DNA of 64,000 nt from CAXBBB01 sp963841855 (lineage in GTDB: Bacteria; Bacteroidota; Rhodothermia; Rhodothermales; BA12): assembly GCA_963841855.1 (NCBI GenBank), contig CAWJEJ010000003.1:62001-126000 (forward strand), read 5' to 3'. A program made the translations under genes and the position numbers. This document shows positions 35,000-43,282 of this stretch, piece after piece; within the stretch, counting starts at the first letter, position 1; the number at the start of each line of letters is the position of its first letter. A model generated the notes under the pieces. It was not told the DNA's origin. It did not search any database and saw only the letters and a list, made by a program, of their open reading frames with translations.

Positions 35000-36358
35000 A
35001 TGCTCCGCTCCATCGACCCCACGACCGGCGACGAGATCGCGCGCTACGACGCACTCTCGCCGTCTCAACTCGAAGACCGGCTGAGCCGCAGTGCGTCCGC
35101 TTCCGAGCGCAACCGAGCGCGTTCGTTTGCCCAGCGCGCGGCCCTGCTCCACCGCGCGGCCGAGCTGCTGGACGCGCGAGCCGCCGATCTGGCCCGCTTG
35201 ATGACGCGCGAGATGGGCAAGCCCCTGGCCCAGGCGCGCGGCGAGGTCGCCAAGTGCGCGTGGGTGTGCCGCCACTACGCCGACCAGGGCGCCGCGTATC
35301 TGGCCGATGAGGAGATCGAGAGCGACGCCGCGCGCAGCTACGTTCGGCACGAGCCGCTGGGACCGGTTTTGGCTGTCATGCCCTGGAATTATCCGCTGTG
35401 GCAGGTGTTTCGCTTCGCCGCGCCGACGATCATGGCGGGCGGATCGGGCCTGCTCAAACACGCGTCGAACGTTACCGGATGCAGCCTCGCCATCGAACAG
35501 ATATGGCAGGACGCCAGAGCCGACGACGCCCTGCTGAGCGTACCCATCGCAACCGACGTCGTCGCAGCCGTCATCGCCGACGCCAGGGTCCGCGCGGTCA
35601 CGCTGACGGGAAGCGAGGCGGCCGGGCGAGCCGTCGCAGCGGCGGCAGGCCAGGCGCTCAAACCCAGTCTGCTCGAACTGGGCGGCTCGGACGCGTTCGT
35701 CGTGCTGACCTCGGCCGACCTCGACACCGCCGCTCAGGCCGCCGTTCAGTCGCGGATGCAGAACAACGGGCAAAGCTGCATCGCCGCCAAACGCTGGATC
35801 GTGGTCGACGCGGTCTACGACGCCTTTTTGGAGCGCGTCACCCGGCGCATCCATTCGCTCGTCGTCGGCGATCCGATGGACGAGCATACCGACATCGGCC
35901 CTCTGGCCCGCGTCGACCTACGCGACGAGGTGCACGACCAGGTGCAGCGCGCCGTCGCGGGTGGAGCGGCGATCGCGATGGGTGGCCACGTGCCCGACCG
36001 GCCAGGCGCGTGGTATCCGCCGACGCTGCTGACGGGCGTCGATGAGGAGAGCGTCGTGTTCAAAGAGGAAGTGTTCGGCCCCGTCGCCGCGCTAATCCGC
36101 GCCGCCGACACCGACGACGCCGTCCGGCTAGCCAACGCGAGCCGGTTCGGACTGGGATCGGCCGTTTTCGCTAATCGAGAAGAGGGCGAGGCCATCGCTC
36201 ACCGCCTGCGCGCCGGGGCGTCGTTCGTCAACGGCATGGTCGCCAGCGACCCGCGCCTGCCCTTTGGCGGACTGGGCGACAGCGGCTACGGGCGCGAACT
36301 GGGCGCCGACGGTATCCGGGCGTTCTGCAATCGCAAAACGGTCTGGATCGCCTCGTAG
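35000..36358 (+). CDS. NAD(P)-dependent (succinate-)semialdehyde dehydrogenase
   Basis: The 452-residue aldehyde dehydrogenase oxidises an aldehyde to the acid. The catalytic Cys260 is in N-N-G-Q-S-C-I-A-A-K-R and the general base Glu226 in L-L-E-L-G-G-S-D. The cofactor-binding M-P-W-N-Y-P-L-W-Q and L-T-G-S-E-A-A-G-R are present, as is the C-terminal P-F-G-G-L-G-D-S-G-Y-G-R-E. Length and the N-G-M-V-A-S-D-P segment place it with GabD/Sad-type enzymes, so a succinate semialdehyde-like substrate is likely but not proven. No aminotransferase partner (gabT) is adjacent. Confidence 0.9.
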   Translation: MLRSIDPTTGDEIARYDALSPSQLEDRLSRSASASERNRARSFAQRAALLHRAAELLDARAADLARLMTREMGKPLAQARGEVAKCAWVCRHYADQGAAYLADEEIESDAARSYVRHEPLGPVLAVMPWNYPLWQVFRFAAPTIMAGGSGLLKHASNVTGCSLAIEQIWQDARADDALLSVPIATDVVAAVIADARVRAVTLTGSEAAGRAVAAAAGQALKPSLLELGGSDAFVVLTSADLDTAAQAAVQSRMQNNGQSCIAAKRWIVVDAVYDAFLERVTRRIHSLVVGDPMDEHTDIGPLARVDLRDEVHDQVQRAVAGGAAIAMGGHVPDRPGAWYPPTLLTGVDEESVVFKEEVFGPVAALIRAADTDDAVRLANASRFGLGSAVFANREEGEAIAHRLRAGASFVNGMVASDPRLPFGGLGDSGYGRELGADGIRAFCNRKTVWIAS

Positions 36359-36393
36359 ATTGACGGCCCGCCTCACCGCTGCCGCGCTCCTCT

Positions 36394-36762
36394 ATGCCGC
36401 CACGCCTCCTCGCTCTGCTGCTCGCCTGCTCTCTGGCCGGATGCTCGGCGTCTGCGCCCGCTGCCGGACCGTCTGCGCCGCCCCAACGCTGGGCCGACAC
36501 CACCGAGACCGTCGCCGCGTCCGATCCGGACGTGTTGCCTGAAGGCATCCGTCGCTTCGCGCGATTCGACCCCGACGACCCGACGCTCTGCGCTTATCTC
36601 GACCGTCCGCGCACCGATGTAGGACCCGAAGCCGAGCGCTGGCTTGCCGAGCGCGGCATCAGGGATGCAGGTTTTCCCATCCGCCTCTATGGGGAGAACA
36701 CGCCCGCGTGGGCGGCCGGAGCCGATCCGCTCTACGTCTACTGCCAGCAGGCCGAAAAATGA
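36394..36762 (+). CDS. Small lipoprotein of unknown function
   Basis: The 122-residue protein has a clear lipoprotein signal (L-L-A-L-L-L-A-C-S-L-A-G-C-S) with the acylated Cys at 17. A short Ala/Pro linker and a compact domain with F-D-P-D-D-P-T-L-C-A-Y-L-D and a C-terminal Y-V-Y-C-Q-Q follow. The two cysteines after the lipobox could form a disulfide. I do not recognise the family. It sits between the dehydrogenase (35 bp) and the nitroreductase (37 bp), probably in the same transcript. Confidence 0.72.
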   Translation: MPPRLLALLLACSLAGCSASAPAAGPSAPPQRWADTTETVAASDPDVLPEGIRRFARFDPDDPTLCAYLDRPRTDVGPEAERWLAERGIRDAGFPIRLYGENTPAWAAGADPLYVYCQQAEK

Positions 36763-36799
36763 GAACCGCCCCACCTCACTTCCGGCCGATTTCGTGCCG

Positions 36800-37450
36800 A
36801 TGATCCCTCTGTCTTTCACGCACCGCTCGACCAGTGAGATGGAGCGGCGCGCGCACGCGTTCTACGACGAGATGCGCCAGCGCCGAACCGTCCGCGAGTT
36901 TGCGCCGACGCCCGTTGCGCGCTCGGTTATCGAGAGTGCGATCCGTACGGCGGGGACGGCGCCCAGCGGAGCGCATAAGCAGCCGTGGCACTTCGCCGCC
37001 GTTTCGAGCGCCAACGTGAAAGCGCAGATTCGGGCCGCCGCCGAGCGCGAAGAGCACGCCTTTTATGGCGGGCGCGCCTCGCACCAGTGGCTGGACGACC
37101 TGGCGCCGCTCGCCACCGACGCACATAAGCCGTTCCTCGACACGGCGCCCTGGCTGATCGCCGTCTTCGCCCGCCCGTTCGACCTGGAGACAGGCGGCGA
37201 GCGGCGCAAGAACTACTACGTCAGCGAGTCGGTCGGCATCGCCTGCGGACTGCTGCTGGCCGCGCTCCACCACGCCGGGCTCGCCACGCTGACGCACACG
37301 CCCAGCCCCATGAAGTTCTTGGGCGACCTGCTGGACCGGCCGCCGCACGAACGCGCCGTCGTCCTGATAGTGGCGGGCTATCCTGCCCCAGATGCGCGCG
37401 TGCCGGATCTGGAGCGCAAACCGCTGAGCGACATCGCGTCGTGGCATTAG
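36800..37450 (+). CDS. Nitroreductase family protein, iodotyrosine deiodinase-like
   Basis: The 216-residue FMN enzyme has the nitroreductase N-terminus R-R-T-V-R-E-F. A-P-S-G-A-H-K-Q-P-W-H-F is the FMN-binding S-G-x-x-x-Q-P segment. Y-Y-V-S-E-S-V-G-I-A-C-G-L-L-L-A-A-L-H-H-A-G-L-A and H-T-P-S-P-M-K-F-L-G-D-L-L follow. The last motif and the length match the iodotyrosine deiodinase/BluB-related branch rather than NfsB. It may reductively dehalogenate or reduce small aromatics; the substrate is unproven. The start at ATG 36800 removes an implausible N-terminal extension that overlaps the lipoprotein gene. Confidence 0.85.
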   Translation: MIPLSFTHRSTSEMERRAHAFYDEMRQRRTVREFAPTPVARSVIESAIRTAGTAPSGAHKQPWHFAAVSSANVKAQIRAAAEREEHAFYGGRASHQWLDDLAPLATDAHKPFLDTAPWLIAVFARPFDLETGGERRKNYYVSESVGIACGLLLAALHHAGLATLTHTPSPMKFLGDLLDRPPHERAVVLIVAGYPAPDARVPDLERKPLSDIASWH

Positions 37451-37667
37451 GATAGACCGCGCGACGACCGGCTCGCGCGCGTCGACGCGCGGCTGGAGCG
37501 GTGGGCTGCCAGGGCGTGGGGCGACGTGAGCACGACAAAAATGTCCGCGTCACCTAAAGGTCGGATGGGGTGAGCCGATAGCTACGGGGCAGACCTGCCG
37601 AGACCGCGCGCCACCAGCGCCGACGCGCTCGCCCATCCTACATCACCTCTACCCGACCCCAAGCGCT

Positions 37668-38048
37668 ATGAAATGCCTTGTCGTTGACGACTCGCCCACC
37701 ATGCGCCGCATCGTAATCAACGCGCTGCGCGAGATCGGCTACCCGGACGCAGTCGAGGCCGAAGACGGCGGCGATGCCCTCGCCCGAATGGAAGAGCATC
37801 CCGACGTCGAGTTCGTCCTGACGGACTGGAATATGCCCAACGTGAACGGCCTGGAACTCGTCCGCGCCATCCGTGCCAACCCCAGCCACAGCGACTTGCC
37901 GATCCTGATGGTGACCACGCGCGGCATGAAGGAAGACGTCGTCGCAGCCATGCAGGCGCGCGTCAACAACTATGTCGTCAAGCCCTTCACGCCCGACGTG
38001 CTCAAGAGCAAGATCGACGCGATTCTGCGCCGCTTGCAGGCCGCTTAG
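37668..38048 (+). CDS. cheY: Chemotaxis response regulator CheY
   Basis: The 126-residue single-domain receiver has the acidic pocket Asp7-Asp8, phospho-acceptor Asp53 in L-T-D-W-N-M-P-N, Thr83/84 and Lys105 in V-V-K-P-F. The M-P-N-V-N-G and V-T-T-R-G segments match chemotaxis CheY rather than transcriptional regulators. Phospho-CheY would bind the flagellar switch. It is followed after 54 bp by a CheZ-like phosphatase and then motA, a coherent motility operon. No kinase CheA is present in the window. Confidence 0.92.
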   Translation: MKCLVVDDSPTMRRIVINALREIGYPDAVEAEDGGDALARMEEHPDVEFVLTDWNMPNVNGLELVRAIRANPSHSDLPILMVTTRGMKEDVVAAMQARVNNYVVKPFTPDVLKSKIDAILRRLQAA

Positions 38049-38102
38049 CCCGCTCTCCTCGCCGGTGCGACGCGCTGGCCCCCTCTAGATTTCCCCAGAT
38101 CC

Positions 38103-39254
38103 ATGTCCCACTCGCCCGCCCGCGTCGACTTCTCGGCCGTGATGCACAAGTTGGACGAGATGCGTTCCTTCTTCGTCATCGGACAGCGCTCGATCCCCTT
38201 GATCGAAGACCTGCTCCAGTTCGTCGGCGACATCTCGCCGCTGCTCAACGACATCAGCACGTCGCTCTCGTTCTCGACGAGCCGCATGCCGTCGGCCGCG
38301 ACGCAGCTCGAAAAGGTGACGGCGGCGAACGAACTGGCGACGACCGAAATCCTCAACCTGGTCGACCGAGTGAGCGAGCACGTCAGCGTGGCCTCGCTGG
38401 CCGAGCAGAGCGCGCGCGACTGCCGCGAGCAGCTGCGCCAGCGCGACGCCCGCTTCCTCGCCGCGCTGGGAGCCGCCGCCGACGCGCCCGCCGTCCGCGA
38501 CGTACTCACGCAGTGGAAGGCCGAGGGCGAGACCATCGTCGCCAACTGGGAGGACACCGGCGAGCAGCAGAAGGCCAGCCTGGACAACGTGCGCAAGGAT
38601 CTCAACCAGATCATGATGTCGCTCCAGGTCCAGGACATCACGGCTCAGCAGATCGCCAGCGTCAACCACCTGATCGAGTCGGTTCGGATGCGGCTGAGCG
38701 AGATCAGCGAGCGCGTCACGAGCGACGTGGGCGGAGCCTCCGCCTCGCAGGTCGACGCGCTCCAGGAGATTCGCGACGGGCAATCGCAGTTCGACCCGAT
38801 GGCGCGCTTCGATCCCGACGGCAGCCACCAGGACTTAGCCGACCAGTTGGTGCAGCGCGCCAACGACGGCGAAGACCTGACCGGCGAGGTCGACGCGGCC
38901 CGCTTGAGCGCGGTCGCCTACGGAGTCAGCGGATTCGACCTGGACGCGCCCAGCTACAGAGACGGCAGCTATGGCGACGGCTATGAGATGGAGCCTTCGG
39001 GTGACGGTCAGAGCGCCCAAGTCGTCGCCGACTTCGACCCCAGCGCGTTCGCCGACCAGTTCGCCGACTTCAAGAGCGACTTCTCGGACGACGAGCCCTT
39101 CGATCCCAGCGCGTTCGCCGACGCGTTCGGCGCTCCAGACAGACCGGCCAAGCAGGACAGTGCGCCGCCCGCCTCTGGCCCTGACGTTTCATCGGGATTC
39201 GCCGACGACGGCGGTTTCGCCTCGGCCGACGACATCGACGCGCTCTTCGGCTGA
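38103..39254 (+). CDS. cheZ: CheZ-like CheY phosphatase with extended acidic tail
   Basis: The 383-residue protein has a long helical core with the CheZ active-site motif D178-I-T-A-Q182 (the D-x-T-x-Q pair that dephosphorylates CheY-P) in S-L-Q-V-Q-D-I-T-A-Q-Q-I. The C-terminal 180 residues are acidic and disordered and contain two copies of F-D-P-S-A-F-A-D (311-318 and 333-340). The end D-D-I-D-A-L-F-G resembles the CheY-binding peptide at CheZ and FliM termini. E. coli CheZ has 214 residues, so the tail is an elaboration. It follows cheY and precedes motA. Confidence 0.85.
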   Translation: MSHSPARVDFSAVMHKLDEMRSFFVIGQRSIPLIEDLLQFVGDISPLLNDISTSLSFSTSRMPSAATQLEKVTAANELATTEILNLVDRVSEHVSVASLAEQSARDCREQLRQRDARFLAALGAAADAPAVRDVLTQWKAEGETIVANWEDTGEQQKASLDNVRKDLNQIMMSLQVQDITAQQIASVNHLIESVRMRLSEISERVTSDVGGASASQVDALQEIRDGQSQFDPMARFDPDGSHQDLADQLVQRANDGEDLTGEVDAARLSAVAYGVSGFDLDAPSYRDGSYGDGYEMEPSGDGQSAQVVADFDPSAFADQFADFKSDFSDDEPFDPSAFADAFGAPDRPAKQDSAPPASGPDVSSGFADDGGFASADDIDALFG

Positions 39255-39344
39255 CCTGAGCCAAATCGCTCTCCACCTCTGCGCGCCTAGCCCACACCTC
39301 ACCGCGCGTGCCCTTTCCGGCTGCTCCTCCCCACCCGCCGCGAC

Positions 39345-40142
39345 ATGAAACAGACCCTGATTATCGGCTTCGTGCTCGGCCTCGGGCTGATCTACTACCC
39401 GATCCTCACCGGCGACGGCGTCTCGACGTTCTTCGACATCCCGTCGATCCTGATCGTGCTCGGCGGAACGGCGGCCGCGCTGCTGGCCAACTACACGCTC
39501 GCCGAGTTCATGGTCATGGTCAAGAAGACCGGCACCATGTTCACGTTCAAGGAGCCCGACTGCGCTCAATACGTCGAGCAGTTCACCGAACTCTCGCGCA
39601 TCGCACGCCGCGAAGGACTGCTGGCGCTGGACCGCAAGATGGCCGAGATCGACGACGAACTGACGCGCTTCGGCTTGGAAATGGCCGTCGACGGAACGGA
39701 CGCCAAGGAGATCGACGCGTTCATGGAGCAGCGCATCGACAACCAGAAGGCAGACTATTTCATGCTCTCGCGACTCTATAGCAGTGCGGCGGCGTTCGCG
39801 CCCTCGTTCGGCATGATCGGCACGCTCATCGGCCTGATCCAGATGATGCAGAACCTCTCGGACCCGGCCGCCATCGGCGCGGGCATGGCCGTCGCGATGA
39901 TCACGACGTTCTATGGCGCGCTCTTCGCCAACCTGTTTTTCATTCCGATGGGCGCGCGGGCGGGCAACCAGGCCGCCGCCATCGCCAACGTCGGCAACAT
40001 CATTAGAGTGGGCGTGATCGGCATCGTGCGCGGCGACAGTCCATCGGTCGTCGAGAAGCGGCTGATGCTCTACGTCGGCGGCGAGGCGGCGAGCAGCGGC
40101 AGTGCGGGCGAGCCAGCGGCCGAGTTGAAGAAGGCTGCCTGA
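39345..40142 (+). CDS. motA: Flagellar motor stator protein MotA
   Basis: The 265-residue protein has four membrane helices and the MotA core A-A-A-F-A-P-S-F-G-M-I-G-T-L-I-G-L-I. The second conserved pair contains A-V-A-M-I-T-T-F-Y-G-A-L-F-A-N. It opens with G-F-V-L-G-L-G-L-I-Y-Y-P. With MotB it conducts ions and turns the rotor. No motB follows: the next gene is a convergent fasciclin protein, and a strong hairpin separates them. motB must therefore lie elsewhere, or the exbD-like gene of the envelope cluster serves another system. Confidence 0.93.
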   Translation: MKQTLIIGFVLGLGLIYYPILTGDGVSTFFDIPSILIVLGGTAAALLANYTLAEFMVMVKKTGTMFTFKEPDCAQYVEQFTELSRIARREGLLALDRKMAEIDDELTRFGLEMAVDGTDAKEIDAFMEQRIDNQKADYFMLSRLYSSAAAFAPSFGMIGTLIGLIQMMQNLSDPAAIGAGMAVAMITTFYGALFANLFFIPMGARAGNQAAAIANVGNIIRVGVIGIVRGDSPSVVEKRLMLYVGGEAASSGSAGEPAAELKKAA

Positions 40143-40161
40143 GCCCCACCTCCAAACGCAG

Positions 40162-40193
40162 CGCGGCGCTTCTCACTGGTGAGAAGCGCCGCG
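40162..40193. terminator. Strong palindromic hairpin between motA and the fasciclin gene
   Basis: A perfect 15-pair stem, CGCGGCGCTTCTCAC with GTGAGAAGCGCCGCG around a 2-nt centre, lies between two converging genes. There is no T run on either side, so it may act as a transcript-end stabiliser or a factor-assisted terminator in both directions. Confidence 0.6.
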
Positions 40194-40215
40194 GCGTGCG
40201 ATAACGAGCCAAGCG

Positions 40216-40725
40216 TCAGCGACCTGCGCTGCCCATCGACTGGGGCAGGATGACGCGGTCGATCACGACGATGCTGCCGTTCGAGGCCTGGATTGCCGAG
40301 ACGAGACCGGCTTCTCCGATCGTGAGTCCCAGTTCGCCGCTGCTGAGCGGCAGCAGGCCCGACATCGTCATTTGCTCGTCGGACCTGCCGGCACGCGTGC
40401 GGATGTCGTCGATCGAGAAAGCCTCGCCTTCGATGACGTGGTAGCCCAGCAGCGTACGCAGCAGATCCGGATTCTGGAGCAGACCAGCCAGGGCGCCTTC
40501 GGGAAGAGCGTCGAAAGCGTCGTTGGTCGGTGCCAGGATCGTGAGGGGGCCTTCACCCGAAAGCTCTTCGACGAGACCGGCCGCCTGGACGACCTGTACG
40601 AGCGTCGAGAACGTCGATGTGCTCATCGCGATTTCTAGAACGGTCGGCGGTGCTTCGGCCTGCGCGCGCGTGTCGGACGCTATCAGGAGCAGGAGAAGAA
40701 GGGGCAGAAAAAGTCGTTTGGTCAT
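40216..40725 (-). CDS. Secreted fasciclin-domain protein
   Basis: The 169-residue protein has a signal peptide (L-F-L-P-L-L-L-L-L-L-I-A-S-D-T-R-A) and one fasciclin (FAS1) domain. Visible motifs are the opening T-F-S-T-L-V-Q-V-V-Q-A-A-G-L, the H1 motif G-P-L-T-I-L-A-P-T-N-D-A-F-D and the H2-like I-V-V-I-D-R-V-I-L-P. FAS1 proteins mediate adhesion in the periplasm or at the surface. The start ATG at 40725 gives the clean signal peptide. It converges with motA. Confidence 0.88.
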   Translation of the reverse strand: MTKRLFLPLLLLLLIASDTRAQAEAPPTVLEIAMSTSTFSTLVQVVQAAGLVEELSGEGPLTILAPTNDAFDALPEGALAGLLQNPDLLRTLLGYHVIEGEAFSIDDIRTRAGRSDEQMTMSGLLPLSSGELGLTIGEAGLVSAIQASNGSIVVIDRVILPQSMGSAGR

Positions 40726-40925
40726 GTCGGTGGAAATGCGTGGTGGAGAGATGGCGTGCGCGTGCGGCCCTGCTCTTCCCGGTCGGCGCGGCGACAAAGC
40801 TACGCGCCGGACCGGTAGTGCGGTGGTTCTAGTAACGATTGGCGCGATCCGATACGTGCCCTCTCCGAACCGGACCACGTGCAACCAGCAGAGCATTCAC
40901 AGGCCATCACCACCCGATCGCCCGC

Positions 40926-42137
40926 ATGACGCTCCGCCTACTCGCCCTCATCCTTGCCCTGACCTTAGTCGGCTGTGGCGACTCCCCTCCAGCACCCTCC
41001 GACTCAAAGTCCTCGTCCGACGCTGAGTCCGCATCGCCCGCCCGGCGCGTCAATCAGAGTGCGGGATCGTCGGCCCAGTCGCTTCAGTCGGCGCAAGAGC
41101 GGTTGCAGTCCGCGCGCGAACGCTACCAGTCGCTCGACAGCGGTGGCGGGTGGACTTCGATTCCTGCGGGCGACCTGGTCCGCGTCGGCGATACGGCTCA
41201 GGCTCAGGTGCAGGCGCTGCGCGACCGGCTCGGCGCGACCGACGAACTGGCAGGCGCCTCGCCGACCGGACCGGTCTTGGACGACGCGCTCGCTGCCGCT
41301 CTGGCCGCCTTCCAGGAGCGCAACGGACTGAGCGCCGACAGCCTGCTCGGAGGCAACACGCGGACGGCGCTCAACGTGCCCGCCAGCCGCCGCGTCCGCC
41401 AGATCGACGCCATGTTGGACCGCTGGGAAGATCTGCCCGACTTCCCGACCGGACCCGACGCTCGCTACATCATGGTCAACGTGCCCGAGTTCACCGTCCG
41501 CGCGTTCGAGGGCGGGCGCGAGGCGCTCCAGATGAAAGTCGTCGTCGGCAGCGCGTACGATGGGCGCGCGACGCCGCTGTTTCACGACTCGCTCGACCAC
41601 GTCATCTTCGGCCCGTATTGGAACGTGCCGCCCAGCATCGCGACCGAAGAGTTGGTGCCGGACGGCGTCCAGGCGCTGACGGCCAAAGGCTTCGAGATCG
41701 TGAGTCACTACGCGACCGACGCCCGCGTCTACGAGATGACACCCGCCAATCTGCGGCGCGTCGCCAACGGCAACCTGCGCATCCGCCAGAAGCCCGGCCC
41801 GGACAACGCGCTGGGCCGGGTCAAATTCATCTTTCCCAACCAGTACGCCGTCTACCTCCACGACACGCCCGCCGACGCCCTGTTCGACCAGACCGACCGC
41901 GCCGCCAGTCACGGCTGCATCCGGCTCGAAGACCCGGCGGCGTTCGCCGAGTGGGTGTTGGGTCCGCAAGGATGGGACGCTCAGCGCGCCACCCAGGCCA
42001 TGAACAGCGGCGAGCGCGAACGCGTCGACCTCGACACCAAGATCCCGGTCTACATCGTCTACCTGACCGTCTACGCCGACGACGACGGCCACGTGCACTT
42101 CCTGCAAGACATCTACGATGAGTACGCCGAAGTCTGA
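40926..42137 (+). CDS. L,D-transpeptidase lipoprotein (YcbB/LdtD type)
   Basis: The 403-residue lipoprotein (signal ends L-V-G-C) has a Ser/Gln-rich linker, a peptidoglycan-binding-like region with L-A-A-F-Q-E-R-N-G-L, and a YkuD catalytic domain. The active site S-H-G-C-I-R-L has Cys331. The preceding I-F-P-N-Q-Y-A-V-Y-L-H-D-T-P and F-G-P-Y-W-N-V-P-P-S-I are hallmarks of the YcbB subgroup. It forms 3-3 cross-links in peptidoglycan from the periplasmic or outer-membrane side. Its end overlaps the start of an M15 peptidase gene by 20 bp. Confidence 0.92.
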   Translation: MTLRLLALILALTLVGCGDSPPAPSDSKSSSDAESASPARRVNQSAGSSAQSLQSAQERLQSARERYQSLDSGGGWTSIPAGDLVRVGDTAQAQVQALRDRLGATDELAGASPTGPVLDDALAAALAAFQERNGLSADSLLGGNTRTALNVPASRRVRQIDAMLDRWEDLPDFPTGPDARYIMVNVPEFTVRAFEGGREALQMKVVVGSAYDGRATPLFHDSLDHVIFGPYWNVPPSIATEELVPDGVQALTAKGFEIVSHYATDARVYEMTPANLRRVANGNLRIRQKPGPDNALGRVKFIFPNQYAVYLHDTPADALFDQTDRAASHGCIRLEDPAAFAEWVLGPQGWDAQRATQAMNSGERERVDLDTKIPVYIVYLTVYADDDGHVHFLQDIYDEYAEV

Positions 42138-43212
42138 TCCGCCGCCGATCCGAACCCTACCGCGCAAACGGACGCTGCTGGCCACGATCGTGCTACTCGT
42201 CGCTCTGTTCGCGGCGGGCGTGTGGGGCCTGCGCCGCGTAGCACCGGACGGGCAAGTGCTACCGATTCCGCCTCAGTCGGCGGTCGAGTTGTTCGATCCC
42301 CAACCGCCGACGCTGGCCGAGCGCGTCGGCGACAGTACGGGGTTTCAGGACGGCGTCGCCGCGTTCGCGGTTCAGGCGGGCGAGTGGGCGATTCCCTACC
42401 GCGTCTTCGGCCTATTCGTCGCGCCCGGCGAGGTCCTGCCGATCCGTCCGCTCGGCGCTACCCAGACTGGCAGCCAGTGGCACGTCGCCGCGCAGTCGGG
42501 CGCTCTCGCCTCGTCGGGCGACGATGCGTGGACGTGGACCGCTCCCGACGCGCCCGGCCCCTATGCCGTCCGCATCACCGACACGTCCACCGGCGACGAA
42601 GTGACGCTGCACGTATTCGTCGGCGTGCGCTTCGACCATGCCACCGACGCGCTCGACGGCTACTCGATAGGCGCCTACGCCGACGACGACCGCCCGGTCA
42701 ACCGCAAGCCGCCGCTGTTCGTCCAACTCACACCCGACGTGGCCGACGTGGCCGTCAGCCCGCACTTCACGGTCGGCCAGTTCGTCGCTAAGCAGGCGTC
42801 CGATTATCCCAAGTACCTGGTGATGAGCACGCGCCTGCTGCTCAAACTCGAAGGCCTCTTGCAGGCCGCTCACGAGGCAGGCATTCCGGCCCGGACGTTC
42901 ACGATTATGAGCGGCTATCGGACGCCGTTCTACAACCGCTCGATCGGCAACACGACCTCGCTCAGCCGCCACCTCTTCGGCGACGCAGCCGACTTCTTTA
43001 TCGACGACGACGGCGACGGGCAGATGGACGACTTGAACGGCGACGGCGCGATCACCGAAGCCGACGCGCGCGTGCTCGCCAATCTAGTCGAAGCGCAAGC
43101 CGTAGCCGACTGGTACGCGCCCTTTGTCGGCGGACTGGGCGTCTACGGTCCGGCTCCGCACCGAGGCCCGTTTATCCACGTCGACACGCGCGGGACGGCC
43201 GTGCGGTGGTGA
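42118..43212 (+). CDS. M15-family D-Ala-D-Ala carboxypeptidase-like protein with EF-hand insert
   Basis: The 364-residue membrane-anchored protein has a helix at 20-38. The C-terminal peptidase M15 domain opens S-G-Y-R-T-P (265-270). Zinc ligands His285, Asp292 (R-H-L-F-G-D-A-A-D) and His354 (F-I-H-V-D) are visible. Between the second and third ligands, residues 296-316 form two overlapping calcium loops (D-D-D-G-D-G and D-L-N-G-D-G-A-I-T-E-A-D). The N-terminal half (60-215) is a beta-rich domain I do not recognise. It overlaps the L,D-transpeptidase gene, so both likely act together on peptidoglycan stems. Confidence 0.87.
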   Translation: MSTPKSDPPPIRTLPRKRTLLATIVLLVALFAAGVWGLRRVAPDGQVLPIPPQSAVELFDPQPPTLAERVGDSTGFQDGVAAFAVQAGEWAIPYRVFGLFVAPGEVLPIRPLGATQTGSQWHVAAQSGALASSGDDAWTWTAPDAPGPYAVRITDTSTGDEVTLHVFVGVRFDHATDALDGYSIGAYADDDRPVNRKPPLFVQLTPDVADVAVSPHFTVGQFVAKQASDYPKYLVMSTRLLLKLEGLLQAAHEAGIPARTFTIMSGYRTPFYNRSIGNTTSLSRHLFGDAADFFIDDDGDGQMDDLNGDGAITEADARVLANLVEAQAVADWYAPFVGGLGVYGPAPHRGPFIHVDTRGTAVRW

Positions 43213-43222
43213 CGAGCGGCGT

Positions 43223-43249
43223 GGACGCGCGTCCGAGTCCTCGTTTTTT
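43223..43249 (+). terminator. Possible terminator after the M15 peptidase gene
   Basis: A 12-bp palindrome GGACGCGCGTCC (43223-43234) is followed 9 nt later by a run of six T. The stem is short, so confidence is low. Confidence 0.35.
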
Positions 43250-43282
43250 GGCTGACGCTAGCGAGCCGGGACCGACGGCCTG

